NCBI GenBank assembly: GCA_023101885.1
Contig: JALPQD010000247.1
Coordinates: forward strand, 1-64,000
DNA length: 64,000 nt
DNA from: Typhlomys cinereus
Taxonomy: Eukaryota > Chordata > Mammalia > Rodentia > Platacanthomyidae
Reading direction: 5' to 3'
In this document: piece by piece, positions 34,497 through 46,225 of the stretch
How the letters are laid out: each line of letters opens with the position of its first letter
Numbering within the stretch: the stretch's first letter is position 1
Program-made: the position numbers and the translations under genes
Notes under the pieces: generated by a model
The model's database searches: none
Seen by the model: the letters and a program-made list of their open reading frames with translations, nothing else
What the model was told of the DNA's origin: nothing

Positions 34497-35738
34497 GTAC
34501 AAGGTTCCACCTCTGAAGGAGAACATGGGACATGAGTCCTTCTGTGTTTGGGATAGTTCACTCAGTAAAACTTCTTCCAAATTCACCCATTTACAACAAA
34601 TTTCATTAAGTTATTTTTCTTTATATCTCAATAACATTGTGTTTATATACAACATTTTCATTATCCATTTATATACTTTTGGAAATTTAGGTTGATTGTA
34701 TGACTTTGCTGTTGTGAATAGGGTTGCATTGATCATGAATGTACACATGCCTCTATAGTACAATGAAGCATTCTTTGGGAGTATCCCCAGTAGTTGTATT
34801 GCTTGGTTGTGTGACACTTCGATTTTTAATACTTTTAGGAACCACCATACTCCCTCTATTATCTTATGACTCTAGTTTAGAGTACAATATTGAACAGAAG
34901 TGGTGAGAGTAGATAGACTTGTCTAGTTTCTGTTCAAAGTGGGAAAGCTTCAAGTTTTTCTCCATTTAGAATGATCCTTGCTATAAGCTTGTATATGTCC
35001 TTTATTATGTTGATATGTGGTCCATCCATTCCTGTTAATTCCAGAGTTTTATTATAAAGAGAGGGTGGATTTTGTCAAAAAGCTTTTTCTCTGTCAATAG
35101 AGAGAATCATGTCGCTTTGGTCCTTGGATTTGTTTGTATAATTAATTAGATTTATTGATTTGTGCATGTTGAACCATTCTTGTCCTATGTGGTTATAGTG
35201 AATGATGTTTTTGATGTATTTTAATTCAGTTTGTTAAAAATTTGTTGAAGATCTGTGTTCATCAATGAGATTGGCCTATTTTTTAATTGTTAGTTTCTTT
35301 ATTTCATTTTGGAATCCATGTAATATTAGCTTCATAGAAAGTTTGGAAGTGTTCCATTCTTTGCCATTTAGTGGAATATGTTAAAGAGTAGTGGTGTTAA
35401 CTGTTTTATATATCTGGTAGAAATCTTCAGTGAAGCCATCTGGTCCTAGATTATTTTTTGGTGGAAAGGTTCATAGTTACCTCTTCAATATTATTACTTG
35501 CTATAGGACTATTTAAATAATTAAATTTTGATTGTTTTGTATTTAGAAATTTGCTATTTCTTTGATTGTCAAAATTTATGGAATATAGTTCTTTGTATAT
35601 GACCTTATGATCCTCTAAATTTCCTTGAAATCAGCTGTAATAACTCAATTTTATTTATTTGGGTGTTCTGTCTTTCAGTTTTGGTTAATTTGACTAAGGG
35701 TTTATCAATCTTTTTTTTTTATTCGATTGTGTGTGTGT

Positions 35739-35793
<55 letters not shown>

Positions 35794-37101
35794 ATGGGCA
35801 AATTTGGGAACCACCATGGACCTCCTCCACCTCCTCCTCATTTACTCTGCCCTGGGATTCATAGGCTCCACCCAACCAGGACCAGAAACGCAGGCCGCCC
35901 CCACTTTTGTCTGTCGTCTATACATGGGGTCTAGGATCCGAACTCAGGACTTTCCGCCTGCAAGGCAGAGGCTTAACCCTTGAGTCACCTTTCCACCCCC
36001 AGGGTTTATCAATCTTGTAGAGTTTTTCACTGAACTTTGTTTGAAATTTGGTTAATGCTTTGTATAGCTTACCTTATCTCAATTTTGTATATTTCTCCCC
36101 TGATTTTACTATTTTACTGCTTGTCTACTGCTTTTTGGATTGGATTGTTCTTGTTTCTTCAAAGATTTAAGCTGTGTTGTGAAGTTATTTACTTGTGTTG
36201 TTTACATTTTTTTGAGGTAGGCATTGAATATTGTAAACTTTCCTCTTAGGACAACCTTCATTGTTATGTTTTCATTATCATTCTCTTATAAGATTTCTGG
36301 AATTTCCCTTTTGACTTCTGTCTAAACCAATTCAATATCACATTGCTTAATTTCCAAGAATTGGTGTATTATTTTGTCATTTGCTTTGCTGTGGATATCT
36401 AGCTTCATTCCTTGGTAGTCAGATAAAGTACAGGATATAATTTCAACTTTCCTGTATGTGTGGAGGCTTGCATTGTGGCCCAATATGTGGTCTTTTTGGA
36501 GTATGTTCTGTGGTCTGATGAAAATATTGAGTATGCCTTGGTGTTAAGATTGAAAATTCTGCAGAGGTTGATCAGATCCATTTTGGTTATGTTTTAATTC
36601 AGCTCTAGTGTATCTCTATTCAATTTCTGTCTTGTTGACCTATCTATTGGTGAGAGTATGGTGTTGAAATCCCCTATTATTATTGTGTTTGGGGTAATTT
36701 GCTGTTTTAGATATTATAGTGTCTGTGTAATGAATGTGTATGAGCCTACATTGGATAAGTATGTGTTCAGAATTGTGAAGTTTTCCTGATGGATTGTTCC
36801 TTTGAATAATATGTAGGATCTTTTTGTGTCTTCTGCGTTTTAGTTTAGTTTGAAGCCTATTTTGTCAGATGCTAGAATTGCTGTCCCTGCTTGTTTCTTT
36901 GTTCCATTAGATTAGGATACTTTTGACGAGTTAGTTGTTTGCTCTGAGATTGTGCCTTTCATTTTGAGATATGATTCCTGAAGGCAAGAGATTGAAGGGT
37001 TTTGATTTTTAATCCGTGTGTAACCTATGTCTCTTGATTGGAGAGTTAAATCTATTGATGTTTAGGGCTATAATTGGGAAATGTTTGGTGATTCCTGTCA
37101 T
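34497..37101 (-). pseudogene. L1-G ORF2 remnant with internal deletion
   Basis: The start is the ATG at 37101. Unlike L1-A and L1-L, the codon at the usual catalytic Asn14 still reads Asn (context ALNIN). The complement of the SDHH-like endonuclease block is at about 36400-36430, and the RT region at about 34860-35500. At about 34853 the text jumps from the ORF2 C-terminal part (aggaaccaccatac) to the RT region (tatcttatgactct). Relative to L1-E roughly 1.1 kb is lost. C-terminal frame 34817-34611 (MSHNQAIQLLGILPK) is diverged. The SINE at 35713-36000 adds a further break. Confidence 0.82.
35713..36000 (-). mobile_element. Young B2-superfamily SINE, copy 4, in L1-G ORF2
   Basis: It has the longest GT run of the set (35729-35787 on plus), then the body (agagccatgggcaaatttgg, with CpGs partly decayed) and the head complement. 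A perfect 16-bp TSD, agggtttatcaatctt, lies at 35697-35712 and 36001-36016. The 106-codon frame 35663-35983 is its shadow. Confidence 0.93.
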
Positions 37102-37239
37102 TTCTGAGCTTTGTGGGTTTTATACGTTTTTCTTTTTTTCCTTCATAGTTGTGTTGGTATTGTTTTTACTTCTTGGGTATTTTTGTCCTTTTCTTTGCAT
37201 TTCCATATTTTTTTCTGTTATCTTCTATAGGTCTGGTTT

Positions 37240-38170
37240 GTTGGTCATGTAGACTTTCAGCTTATTCTTATGGTGGAAAATTTTTCTTTCACCTACAATC
37301 ATGACTGATAGTGCTATGCACACATTCTGATATATATAGCAGCTTGGGTTGCCATTTATGCTCATATTCATGACTTGTGGTACATATCCTCATATTCTTC
37401 TATTGAGAAATCAGCTTTTATGTAATAAGCTTATCTTTAAATTTGACTTTGGTTTTCTCTCTTGAGGCTCTCAAGACATTCTTTTTGCCTTCTATCTGCA
37501 ATGCTTTTACTATTATTTGCTGTGAAAACTTTCTATTTTGGTCATATCTGATTAGTGTGTGGCATGCCTCTTGTACTTGAATGGTACTTGAGTCTCTTTT
37601 CATACGTGTGGGATATTTTTTATTTATTATAGTGTGAAAAATCTCTTCTGGTGTGGATTTTTGGGTGTTTTGTTCTGGGATTCCATGAACACACAGGTTT
37701 GGCTTCTTCAAGATGTCAAAAAATCTTGAATATTCCTTTCAAATATGTTTCAGCTTTTTCAACATTTTTAATTGAACAAATTTGCCCTGCTATCTTGTCT
37801 TCTAACTCTGAAATTCTATTTTCTAACCCAATTTTTTTTTTCTGTTGGTGATACTGTTAAGTTTTGGATTTTAATTATCTTGTTTTTAATTTTGAATTTG
37901 ATCTCCACATGAGATTTTTTCAACTGCATTATGCTTACTTTTATTTCTTCAACTGCCTTTTTCTTCCCAAACAGGTGCCTATTATTATCCAGTTCATACT
38001 TGCTTATGTGGTTATTCAACTCCTCTTGGAGTTCTTCTTTCATTGCTTTGATGGTATTAATAATCAGGCTTCAGAAATCATTATCTTGTCTGTTGGTTGT
38101 CAGACTAATATACAAAAAGTTATTCTTCTTGAATATCATTTTGGAGGTCATCATTTTTAGGATAAGTTTT
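37240..38170 (-). pseudogene. L1-G ORF1 remnant
   Basis: Minus frame 37711-37418 reads MKKPNLCVHGIPEQNTQKST and QIIVKALQIEGKKNVLRASR, matching the ORF1 central and C-terminal region of L1-A and L1-L (NMRIHGIPEQ, VLRASREKKQ). Frame 38043-37816 (MKEELQEELNNHISKYELDN) is the coiled-coil side. It has several frame breaks. Confidence 0.82.
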
Positions 38171-38690
38171 GTTCTGATTTTTGGTTTTTTTTTTGTGGAT
38201 TTAAGGTATTACTTGTAAATTTTGTACTTGGTCTCAGGTTCCTGTCTTTGGTAAGTGTTTCTGACTCTTTTGAGTCTGAAAGAAGTATCACTCTTGGAAA
38301 ATTGTTGTGATTTCTTTTCTGGGTGTGAAAGGAGTCAGTCTAGGGTCTCTTGGTGTTGTTTTCTATTTATTATTATTATTATAGTGTCCATGATGTGTGT
38401 AAGCTCAGTTGATACACTCAAACAAGGGGTTTTGGTGTAGTTATAGCTGAGAGTATAAGAGTGTGTGTCAGGGTTAGTTAGGTGAGGTTTGGATTAAGTA
38501 TCAGAATGGCTTTAAGAAGATAAAATAAGTTACGTATAGTAGCCAGGGGTTGGAGTTGAGTGGGATATGGCAGCATATAGATTGTTAGGAGTATGAGCGG
38601 GTGGATGAATAAAATCCTGAAAGGTTGAGTATATGGGGCTTTGCGTACACTGTATAGAAATCTTAAGTTGTGTTGGCTAATGATAGACAT

Positions 38691-40902
38691 TAAAAGTTCA
38701 ATTTATATACTGATCCAGCTGCACAGAGCTATAGTCAAATCGATATCATATACTGCTTGAAAATTCTCTGTAGTTATATCTATATTACAGTCAAAACTAA
38801 TTAACAATGTAAAGTATGTTTATATTCAGTTATATCACCTGAGATCAGGTTGCTCTGCAGAAGTAGATTCAAACCTTGAAACTGGATATCCTGACATCCA
38901 TCTAAAGCTGTCTGTCTTCCTAGAATCTACTTATTTTAACCTTTAAATACAATAGAATGATTGTTAAAATGTCATATAGTGACTTAACTTGAGATAAGAT
39001 CACATTTACACATTATGGACATGTTCAAGTGCCTAAACTCTATTTTAACTTGTCATAATTAAGCATTTTAGTTCTCTCACATTTCTTTGCAATATGCAAG
39101 AGGATATCTTACATTTTCTTCTATCACTTCATTCTTCATTATTGTTTTAATTCCATAATTTTATTGATATAATGAATACATGTTTCTGACTTTTTAGGGG
39201 AATGATGGATTTATTCAAGTTTACAATTCCAGATTATAGTAAAACACAGCAGAAGAGCAAGAGAAATGGCTACACTGTATCCAGTGATTTATTCTTGTTT
39301 TTACCTTTGCTGTCTGCTAAAAATGCTAAGAACTTTCTCAATTTTATCCTTCTGCTTAGACAATAGTCCTAATGAGCTGGGTCTTCCAACGTCAGTCATA
39401 CAACTAAAATTATCTTCTCCAGGGTTGTCCGGAGATCTGCATTGAGTAAATAATTTCTCATAGTTTTCCCCATAAGACCAACCTCTCAAGTGCCAAGTTG
39501 ATAGCTGAAACAAACTGCCTTGATGTCTTTTAGAGATTAAATTTACATTTAATTACAAGTCTGTTGATTATTCTCTCATGTCTATCATCATAGAATAAGA
39601 GAATTAAGAATTGTCTGGACCTTTGAAAATCAGCTAAGGTAGTTCTCACCATTGGAGAGGAGGAAATGATGATCAAGAATTGAAGTAATTGTTCAACCAT
39701 TATATACTCAGAGATCTATATCAGATTTAAAACAGGTTTTGAATGTTCACTGATTTGTATGGACAATCATTTTTTGACAAAGGTTTAGAATTTCTAATAT
39801 TTCTCTATAACATACTCTTGTTAGGCCTCCTTGACCTATTAAAGTTGGGTCCTTTCTGATCATCATTCTTTTAGAGAAAGTGCTTGCTCTCAGCAGTCTT
39901 TATATTGGCACCAATAAAGCATTACTAGTTGAAGTCTCTCTGCTATAGATCTGAGGTTTTCAATTCTCTCTTACACCGAGGTCTACAACTGGCATCATCA
40001 CCCACAGATTTCATTCCCCTAAACAACATACTGGTTATTAAACTGTTTTTTCATCATTGGCAGAAGAAAATACCTGCATATTAGTCAACAATTTTAAAGA
40101 GAAAACATCATTTGTGTACTTGACTTTCACCATCCAAAGTTCCAGTTAATAAAGACTATAAGATAATGAGGTTCTAATTTCTGTCCTCAAAATGTATTCT
40201 GCCTAGGTATACAAAAAATGAATTTGATTGTAAGCAGAGTCATTGTTTTACCTCTTAAAAATTTAATTTTCCAAATTTTAAATTAAGTAAACAATATGTC
40301 TTTTACTTTGATTTGATCAAAAATATCACTTGACAATATAATTCCTTTCTAGAATTAAAAGCAACATTTTCCCATGGTCTTATCGAAACATTAGTTGGGC
40401 ATGTTTGAAAACTGGTATCAACATCATGTATTTTAAAAGGCAATTGTTTATGAAATTGTTTGTGATACACAGATATGCTAATTTTTTAAATTTCCCTTTA
40501 TGGGGAAGACAAGAAACAGAAATTACAGCATCCCAGCACTTTTTCACAATGAATACATACATTTAGCAAAGCAATGTGAGGAAAACTGAAATGCTATCTT
40601 CATATTTTCTCATCAAGATTTTATCTAGTGTACTCTTTTTCATAGCTAAAGGGTAAATATAAAGGGTTGCATTTTCAAATATCATAGTTCATTTTAAAAT
40701 ACATCAAATTTTCATATGTGAAATGAGTGAAGTAACTGGGTAAAGGACTAAATGTGCATGAAAATAAAGATATATATTTATGGTGGGAATAAGGAGGGTT
40801 ATCATATAACCAACTAAAATCTTGGATAGAGAAGATGACCATTTAAAAATTCATAAGTTTGCTAACTGTATAGATAAAAAACACTGAAGTTACATTTAAT
40901 GG

Positions 40903-40933
<31 letters not shown>

Positions 40934-41286
40934 AATAGACAGATAGATAGATAGACATATCATGTGTTTTGTTTCAGAATTCATTTCTAAAGTGATGAAC
41001 AATGTTGAAAGATAGAGATACTCATAGATATGGTCATCAAAAACCCATTGGTTATTTTTTAAAAATGGAAATTTCAGAAATATTAGAGATACTATATTGA
41101 AATAATATGTTATATGCAAGCTAGATGAGAATCCATGCAAAAAAATCTTACAAGCATCGAAAAGTCACTTAGGGCATAATATAATGAAATGAAATTTTAA
41201 GTATTTCCTTTTCCAGGATAAATTGCATTTAAATAGAACAAGCAAGTAAATATTTGCATCAGACATTGTCTTTCAGAAAGACATTT
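38691..41286. other. Unassigned AT-rich sequence with one microsatellite
   Basis: No gene or transposon recognised. Short frames (39513-39301, 40562-40380) have no domains. Confidence 0.45.
40899..40958. repeat. GATA microsatellite
   Basis: (ATAG)n with single-base interruptions (aaat, acag). The repeated IYLS codons in the minus frame come from it. Confidence 0.95.
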
Positions 41287-41303
41287 CATTAATTCAATTT
41301 TTT

Positions 41304-41560
41304 AATTTTTTTTATTTATTCAATTGTGCGTGTGTGCGTATGTATGTGTGCGCTCGCGTGTGTGTCTGTGTGTGTAGAACCACGGACGAATTCGCTAATC
41401 TCCATGGACGCCTCCACTTCCTCCGCCCCGGAATTCACAGGCTCCGCCCTACCAGGACCAGAAACACAGGCCGGCGTCTATAAGTGGGATCTGGGATCCG
41501 AACTCAGGACCCTCTGCCTGCAAGGCAGAGGCTTAACCCCTGAGCCACCTCTCCAGCCCA
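41304..41560 (-). mobile_element. Young B2-superfamily SINE, copy 5
   Basis: The body keeps accacggacgaattcgctaa with a ~25-nt internal deletion before gtctataagtgggat. The head complement ends tctccagccc. A perfect 17-bp TSD, cattaattcaatttttt, lies at 41287-41303 and 41561-41577. Confidence 0.94.
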
Positions 41561-41619
41561 CATTAATTCAATTTTTTGTATAGTGTGATGGTATTGCTTG
41601 ATGGCTTGATGGTTATTTC

Positions 41620-42010
41620 AAATAATTCATATTTTGTTTTTTTCAATAATTTTGTTCTTTTATAATTTTATAATTCTGTCTAATTCATATCCCTTCCTTA
41701 GCCTTTCATATATGTTCTTATCCATAATTGCCTCCATCTTTTTCTTAGATTCTTGACTTTTAGTTTCATTATGTCACTCATTGTGTTAAATCAGAATCAT
41801 CTATGTGACCATCGTGTGAGTGCTGTCCATTGTATGATGGCAGGCTCAACAATGGACACACAACTGAAGGCAATGACTCCCCTTCTCCCTGAAACTATCA
41901 TTAGCACATGGTTCAATAATGAAGGGTAAGGATCCCTGAGACCATCTTTCATCCATTTCTGACTATTAATGGGTCTGTTTCTTTTGAATAGGTCCATGTG
42001 GACATCCTCA
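41620..42010 (-). mobile_element. Old L1 3'UTR fragment, minus strand (Lx-like)
   Basis: gatggcaggctcaacaatgg, then caactgaaggcaatgactcc and gtttcttttgaataggtcc, match my memory of old rodent L1 (Lx) 3'UTR in complement. It has no coding content. Confidence 0.6.
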
Positions 42011-44724
42011 CTTTCTGTTTGCTTGGCATTTTATTGCTATTGACGTTAACTTTTTAGCGAAGTATATTTCAAGTCAATTATGAATTTTAGTTTTCAAATC
42101 TGAAGCAAATTCCCAAATAGTGTAAGAAAAATGGAAAATATGGGAAGGGCATTCCATACAGGTGACCTTTCTTCTGACTAAGACTCTTTGGAATGAAAAA
42201 TTCAAATGTTTTACCTTTCTTCACTTTTCTCTATTATGTATTTGCCCTGTAGATCCCTGGTCTGTGTCTCCTAAATTCTGAGATCATAGGTGACTGCCTG
42301 TAACATGTATTATATTATATTGGTAAATTGTAATGTTCTGTGCAGGATCACTGAGATGCTTTCTGTAGAAGAAGGGTTGCCCAATCCCACTTCAGACACA
42401 CACAGTTTGTCTAAAGTGTCCCCAAAGATCCCTTGCCCAAGGAAAGCTGTAACTGATATCTTGTGGGAAGGAGAAAGGAGGACAATACAACAGCCCATGT
42501 CCTTGAGAATAGAAGAGTCAGTTGTTCACAGAAGAGTCAGTTATTGGAGTACAAATGTTGTGTTCTCAAACTCAGCTGGGAATAAAGTATTCTCAAGCAT
42601 CTTCCCAAAGTTAGAGACTGAGCCACAGTTACTCACATGATAGGCAATACTTATTGGGGAACAAATAGTTGGAATCACCTTAATGGAAAAAATGTTATAC
42701 TCTGCTGGACAACTCTATGGAAACTCCAGCTGAATGCATTTTGGGGGGTGGGGGGACAATCATTACTGTAGGTTTTTTTTTTTTTGGTAAGTCTTCTATT
42801 TGATGTCTGCTGTTTTTGTTCTTTCATATGAAAGGAAATTCTGCTTTACTTGCGACACTCTCAATGAGAAGTTCAGCTGACTGCCCCCTTGGAATTTCCC
42901 ACAATCCTTTTCTTCTGGATGAGCTTTGAAGACAAATACTATTTCTTTGTGCCCTTTTACTTTGAAGCCAAACCCTGGGAGGGCACTTTGCTCTAACCAG
43001 GACCCTGTCAATCAGGACTCTATCTGACTGTCAATTTGGGGCTTAAAAAATGCACTCATTCAAAACTGAAAGTATGACATTCATAGATAATATTCCGTGT
43101 CATGCAATGCACTGCCTCACCTACCTTGCTTTTACACAGGTATGTGGGTTCTGAATTCCTATCCTTACACATATGCACTGAACCAACTCCAATGCTCAAA
43201 AGTCAATTTCTTATCCATCAAACATTATTTACATTTATCTGAAATCTACTTCCAGACATTAAATGTGAACAAACACTGCTTAATGAAAATTCCAATACAA
43301 TTAGTTTCACAATAGCCTCAAATCAATTAACTGGCCTATAGAGAAAAGTCCATGAAGGATGCTGTTGATAGATGAAAGAGGAGAATTAAAGAAAAGAAGA
43401 AATATTACCTAGTAAAATAAAAGTAAAATCACCTCATATATACTGGGGATTGGCCTAGACACATTCCATAGTAAATTTTATTCAAAATCTATAGAAATGA
43501 CCATGAATAGACATATCTCTCATTCTAATTTTACAGACACGTTAATTGAATCTTTGACTGGATAATAACTTGTCCAAATTTTTCTGTGGCAGAGTTCAAA
43601 TTTGAAACCCATGTGTCTCATTCCAAAGTCTCTTCTCTGGTTGACCATCAAATAATTTAAGATAGTCTGCAATGAAAAAATAAAATAAGAGAGAGCCACA
43701 TAAAGTGAAAAAATGAGCAGAACCAGAGAGGGATCAATTATATGAGAATGAAATGGTTTAGAATCATGCTAAGAAATGCAATCAACCAGAGTTTTACTTT
43801 GGCTTTAGGTAGGTCATCATTTTTACTCCAAGCTCTCAGTTGATGTAAAAAAAGAAAATCTGACCAACATTAAAGTTCAGGGAATTGAGATTAATTGTTC
43901 AGAACTGGGACTGTACTTGACATTGATAGAAGGAAGACTTTTTTCCCCTTGTCACTTTCAGGAGATAACACTTTTTAATGGAGTGAATATAGTCACCACT
44001 TATGAAATGAGGAATTTCACAAGGCTTCTTAGTCCTTCCTATAAAATGAAATCTTTTTTTTTTTTTGCAGTTCAAAACAAATTAGTGTTTAGTTGAATCT
44101 GTGTATCATGTAACATCATGTCAATTTGTGAAATGAAACTCGCCTCAGCTGCCAGGAAGTCAGGTGTAAATGACATTTGACATGGGATGTAGATGCATTT
44201 TGATGAGCTTGTTTTGATGTGGTCTGACATGCTAGAGTGACAGGATGGTGGGCTGTGAAGATTTCAAAGTAGCTCTGTTGAGGTAGCCTGGGGTGGGGGT
44301 GGGGTGGAGGAGGCATCCTATAATAGGTGAACTGCCACCATCTGACTGTCCTGTCAATGCCTATTGGAGACTTCCTTGGGGGAGACAAACATTTTCCAGC
44401 ACCCACAGATAAAGAAGCAAACTTCTAGAGACTTCTTTGAATTAATATTCTAGAATCATCTGGGACAATCTGGCAGATTCAGGCAGTGGTTTAATATGCT
44501 CTACTTGTCCTTTCTGTCTCCCTGGGGCTGGGATGCAGATGGGGCGAGTCAGTTGAAGAAGAGGAAACTGGGGTCAGTGTGTGGGAGCTTACATTAACTT
44601 GCTAAAAAGAGGTGCTATTTTTTTGTCTTCTGCAGAAAACTGAGTCCGCTTCCAAATCTTCCTCTTCTTCTTCCTCCTCCTCTTTCTCGTTCCTTTTCTT
44701 CCTTCCTTCCCCTCTCCTCCTATG
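42011..44724. other. Unassigned sequence, partly high-complexity
   Basis: 42260-42310 may be a worn B1 complement (attctgagatcataggtgac). The 116-codon frame 42290-42640 has no recognisable domain. 44050-44620 is less AT-rich and free of recognisable repeats. Confidence 0.4.
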
Positions 44725-44875
44725 GTGCTAGGCATAGTAGACATGTGCTCTACTGAGGAGCTACATCCCCAATTCTTTTGAAATCTATGAATTGGAGACA
44801 GGGTGTCAGTAAGTTGATCAAGCGAGCCTCAAACTTGCATTGGTCTTACTTTCTGTTCACCTTGGGAGACAGGAT
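44725..44875 (-). mobile_element. B1-dID-like SINE fragment
   Basis: On plus, an ID complement (tgtgctctactgaggagcta) is followed by a B1-like gagacagggtgtcagtaag and gcgagcctcaaacttgc. On minus this reads as B1-derived sequence joined to ID, the composite B1-dID/B4 layout. It is diverged. Confidence 0.65.
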
Positions 44876-45074
44876 CAGTTTACAGACCTGCACAATGAGA
44901 CCAGGGAGGCTCGGAGCCTTGGATGAAGCATCTGGCTTCTTTGTTGAGAAAGGGCAGCTCTGGGGTCAGAGGCAAGTCCATCTGACGCCATGCTCTCTTG
45001 CTCCCCCCTCCTTGTCATCTTTGTGGGGGCTTTAGTAAACACGTGCATCGTTCTGGACCAAGGATCTGTCAGCT

Positions 45075-45235
45075 TCTTGTCTTACTGAAGTGATAAAAAT
45101 ACCCCGACAAAAGCCATGAATGAAGAGAGGGTTCATTCTGGTTCGTAAGCCAAGGGTACGTCCATCGTGGTGGGAAGTTAAGGCAGCAGGAAGCAGCTCA
45201 CATGGGATCTTCGCTCTAAGGGAAGGTTAGTAAAA
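45075..45235. mobile_element. Dispersed rodent repeat, URR1-like (tentative)
   Basis: gtgataaaaataccccgaca, then gggttcattctggttcg and gcagcaggaagcagctcaca, resemble a medium-copy rodent repeat that I recall as URR1-type (hAT MITE). The class assignment is uncertain. Confidence 0.45.
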
Positions 45236-45887
45236 AATTCTTCTATGAAGCTTCAGACAAATTGAAGTAGATAATTAATTCAAATCTAACTTAATCATGC
45301 CATTCATTTTAGTTCACTGTATGCAGTATATACATATGTACATATATGTATATGCATAGACATACATAAAGAATTCAAAATATTTCTACTTGAGTCTTAT
45401 TCATCTGATCTAATTTCTTGATAAATATTGGATAATAATGACATTAAGATTGTTCTCATTGATACATAATCTGAATATAATTTTATATAATTTCACTTAA
45501 TTACAATTTTTTCTATACTCCTCAGTAAGGAACAACATAGAATTTATTAAACATTGATCACTTTCTTAATAAATTCACTTGCCTAAATAAACCTCATCCA
45601 CAAACCTCACTCACTATTACAGGGAGAAAATAGTGATAGCTATAATAGTAAATGATACTGTAATTCTCTTAAAACACTTTCAGTAACTCCTGGTAAGAAC
45701 AATCATTACTGAAACAAGTAAGGTTAAAACTCTCAAAAGCATTTAGCTTTTCCACAAGATATTCATAATAAATATTTAAAATTCTGAAAATTAAATATGC
45801 CATACATGCCATTAATGTCTTTGCACGAAAGCTTGTAAATTGTGTAATAGTGTCCAACCTGCAAATATTAAAAGTCAAATTTGTGTT

Positions 45888-46225
45888 TGAAGAAGTGGCT
45901 CAGTATACATTGTTCTTGCTTCCCAAACATAAGGACTTATATCTGATCCTTAGCTAACACACAAAAGCCGAACATGGCAGTTCACACCTCTAACCCCAGC
46001 ACCAAGGAGGGTGTGTAGAAGCAAACTCTCTAAGAGCTTGCTGGAATGATAATATAGCTGATACAGCAAAGTCCAGGTTAGGACTTTTGATCCTGTCTCA
46101 AAAAAATAGTGTAGAGTGATATAAGAATATACCCCAAGTAGACCTCTGTCCTTCATATATAGCATCCCTCACATACCCGTGCACATATGTAAGTCACCAA
46201 AATGAATAAAATAATATATTAAATT
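45888..46225 (+). mobile_element. Old B2/B3-like SINE
   Basis: A gaagaagtggctcag head remnant, a catggcagttcacacctcta middle and cccgtgcacatatgtaa before an AATAAAATAA-rich tail follow the B3/B2 order. A gatcctgtctcaaaaaaata block in the middle hints at a composite. Confidence 0.6.

Larger units (their letters stand above)
33915..38690 (-). mobile_element. L1-G: long, old LINE-1 with ORF1, ORF2 and probable 5'UTR
   Basis: The order on minus is: probable 5'UTR (about 38690-38170, low confidence), ORF1 (about 38170-37200), ORF2 (start 37101), and 3'UTR to 33915. The terminal G-rich part of the 3'UTR is missing. ORF2 has an internal deletion near 34853 and a SINE at 35713-36000. It is the most complete old-class L1 in the window and clearly dead. 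Confidence 0.87.

Noticed and set aside
40899..40958. GATA array as a CRISPR-like or regulatory array
   Set aside because: Simple tetranucleotide microsatellite without spacers.
42290..42640. 116-codon plus-strand open frame in unassigned DNA
   Set aside because: No recognisable domain, low-complexity bias or splice-site context. The length is within chance for a window of this size.
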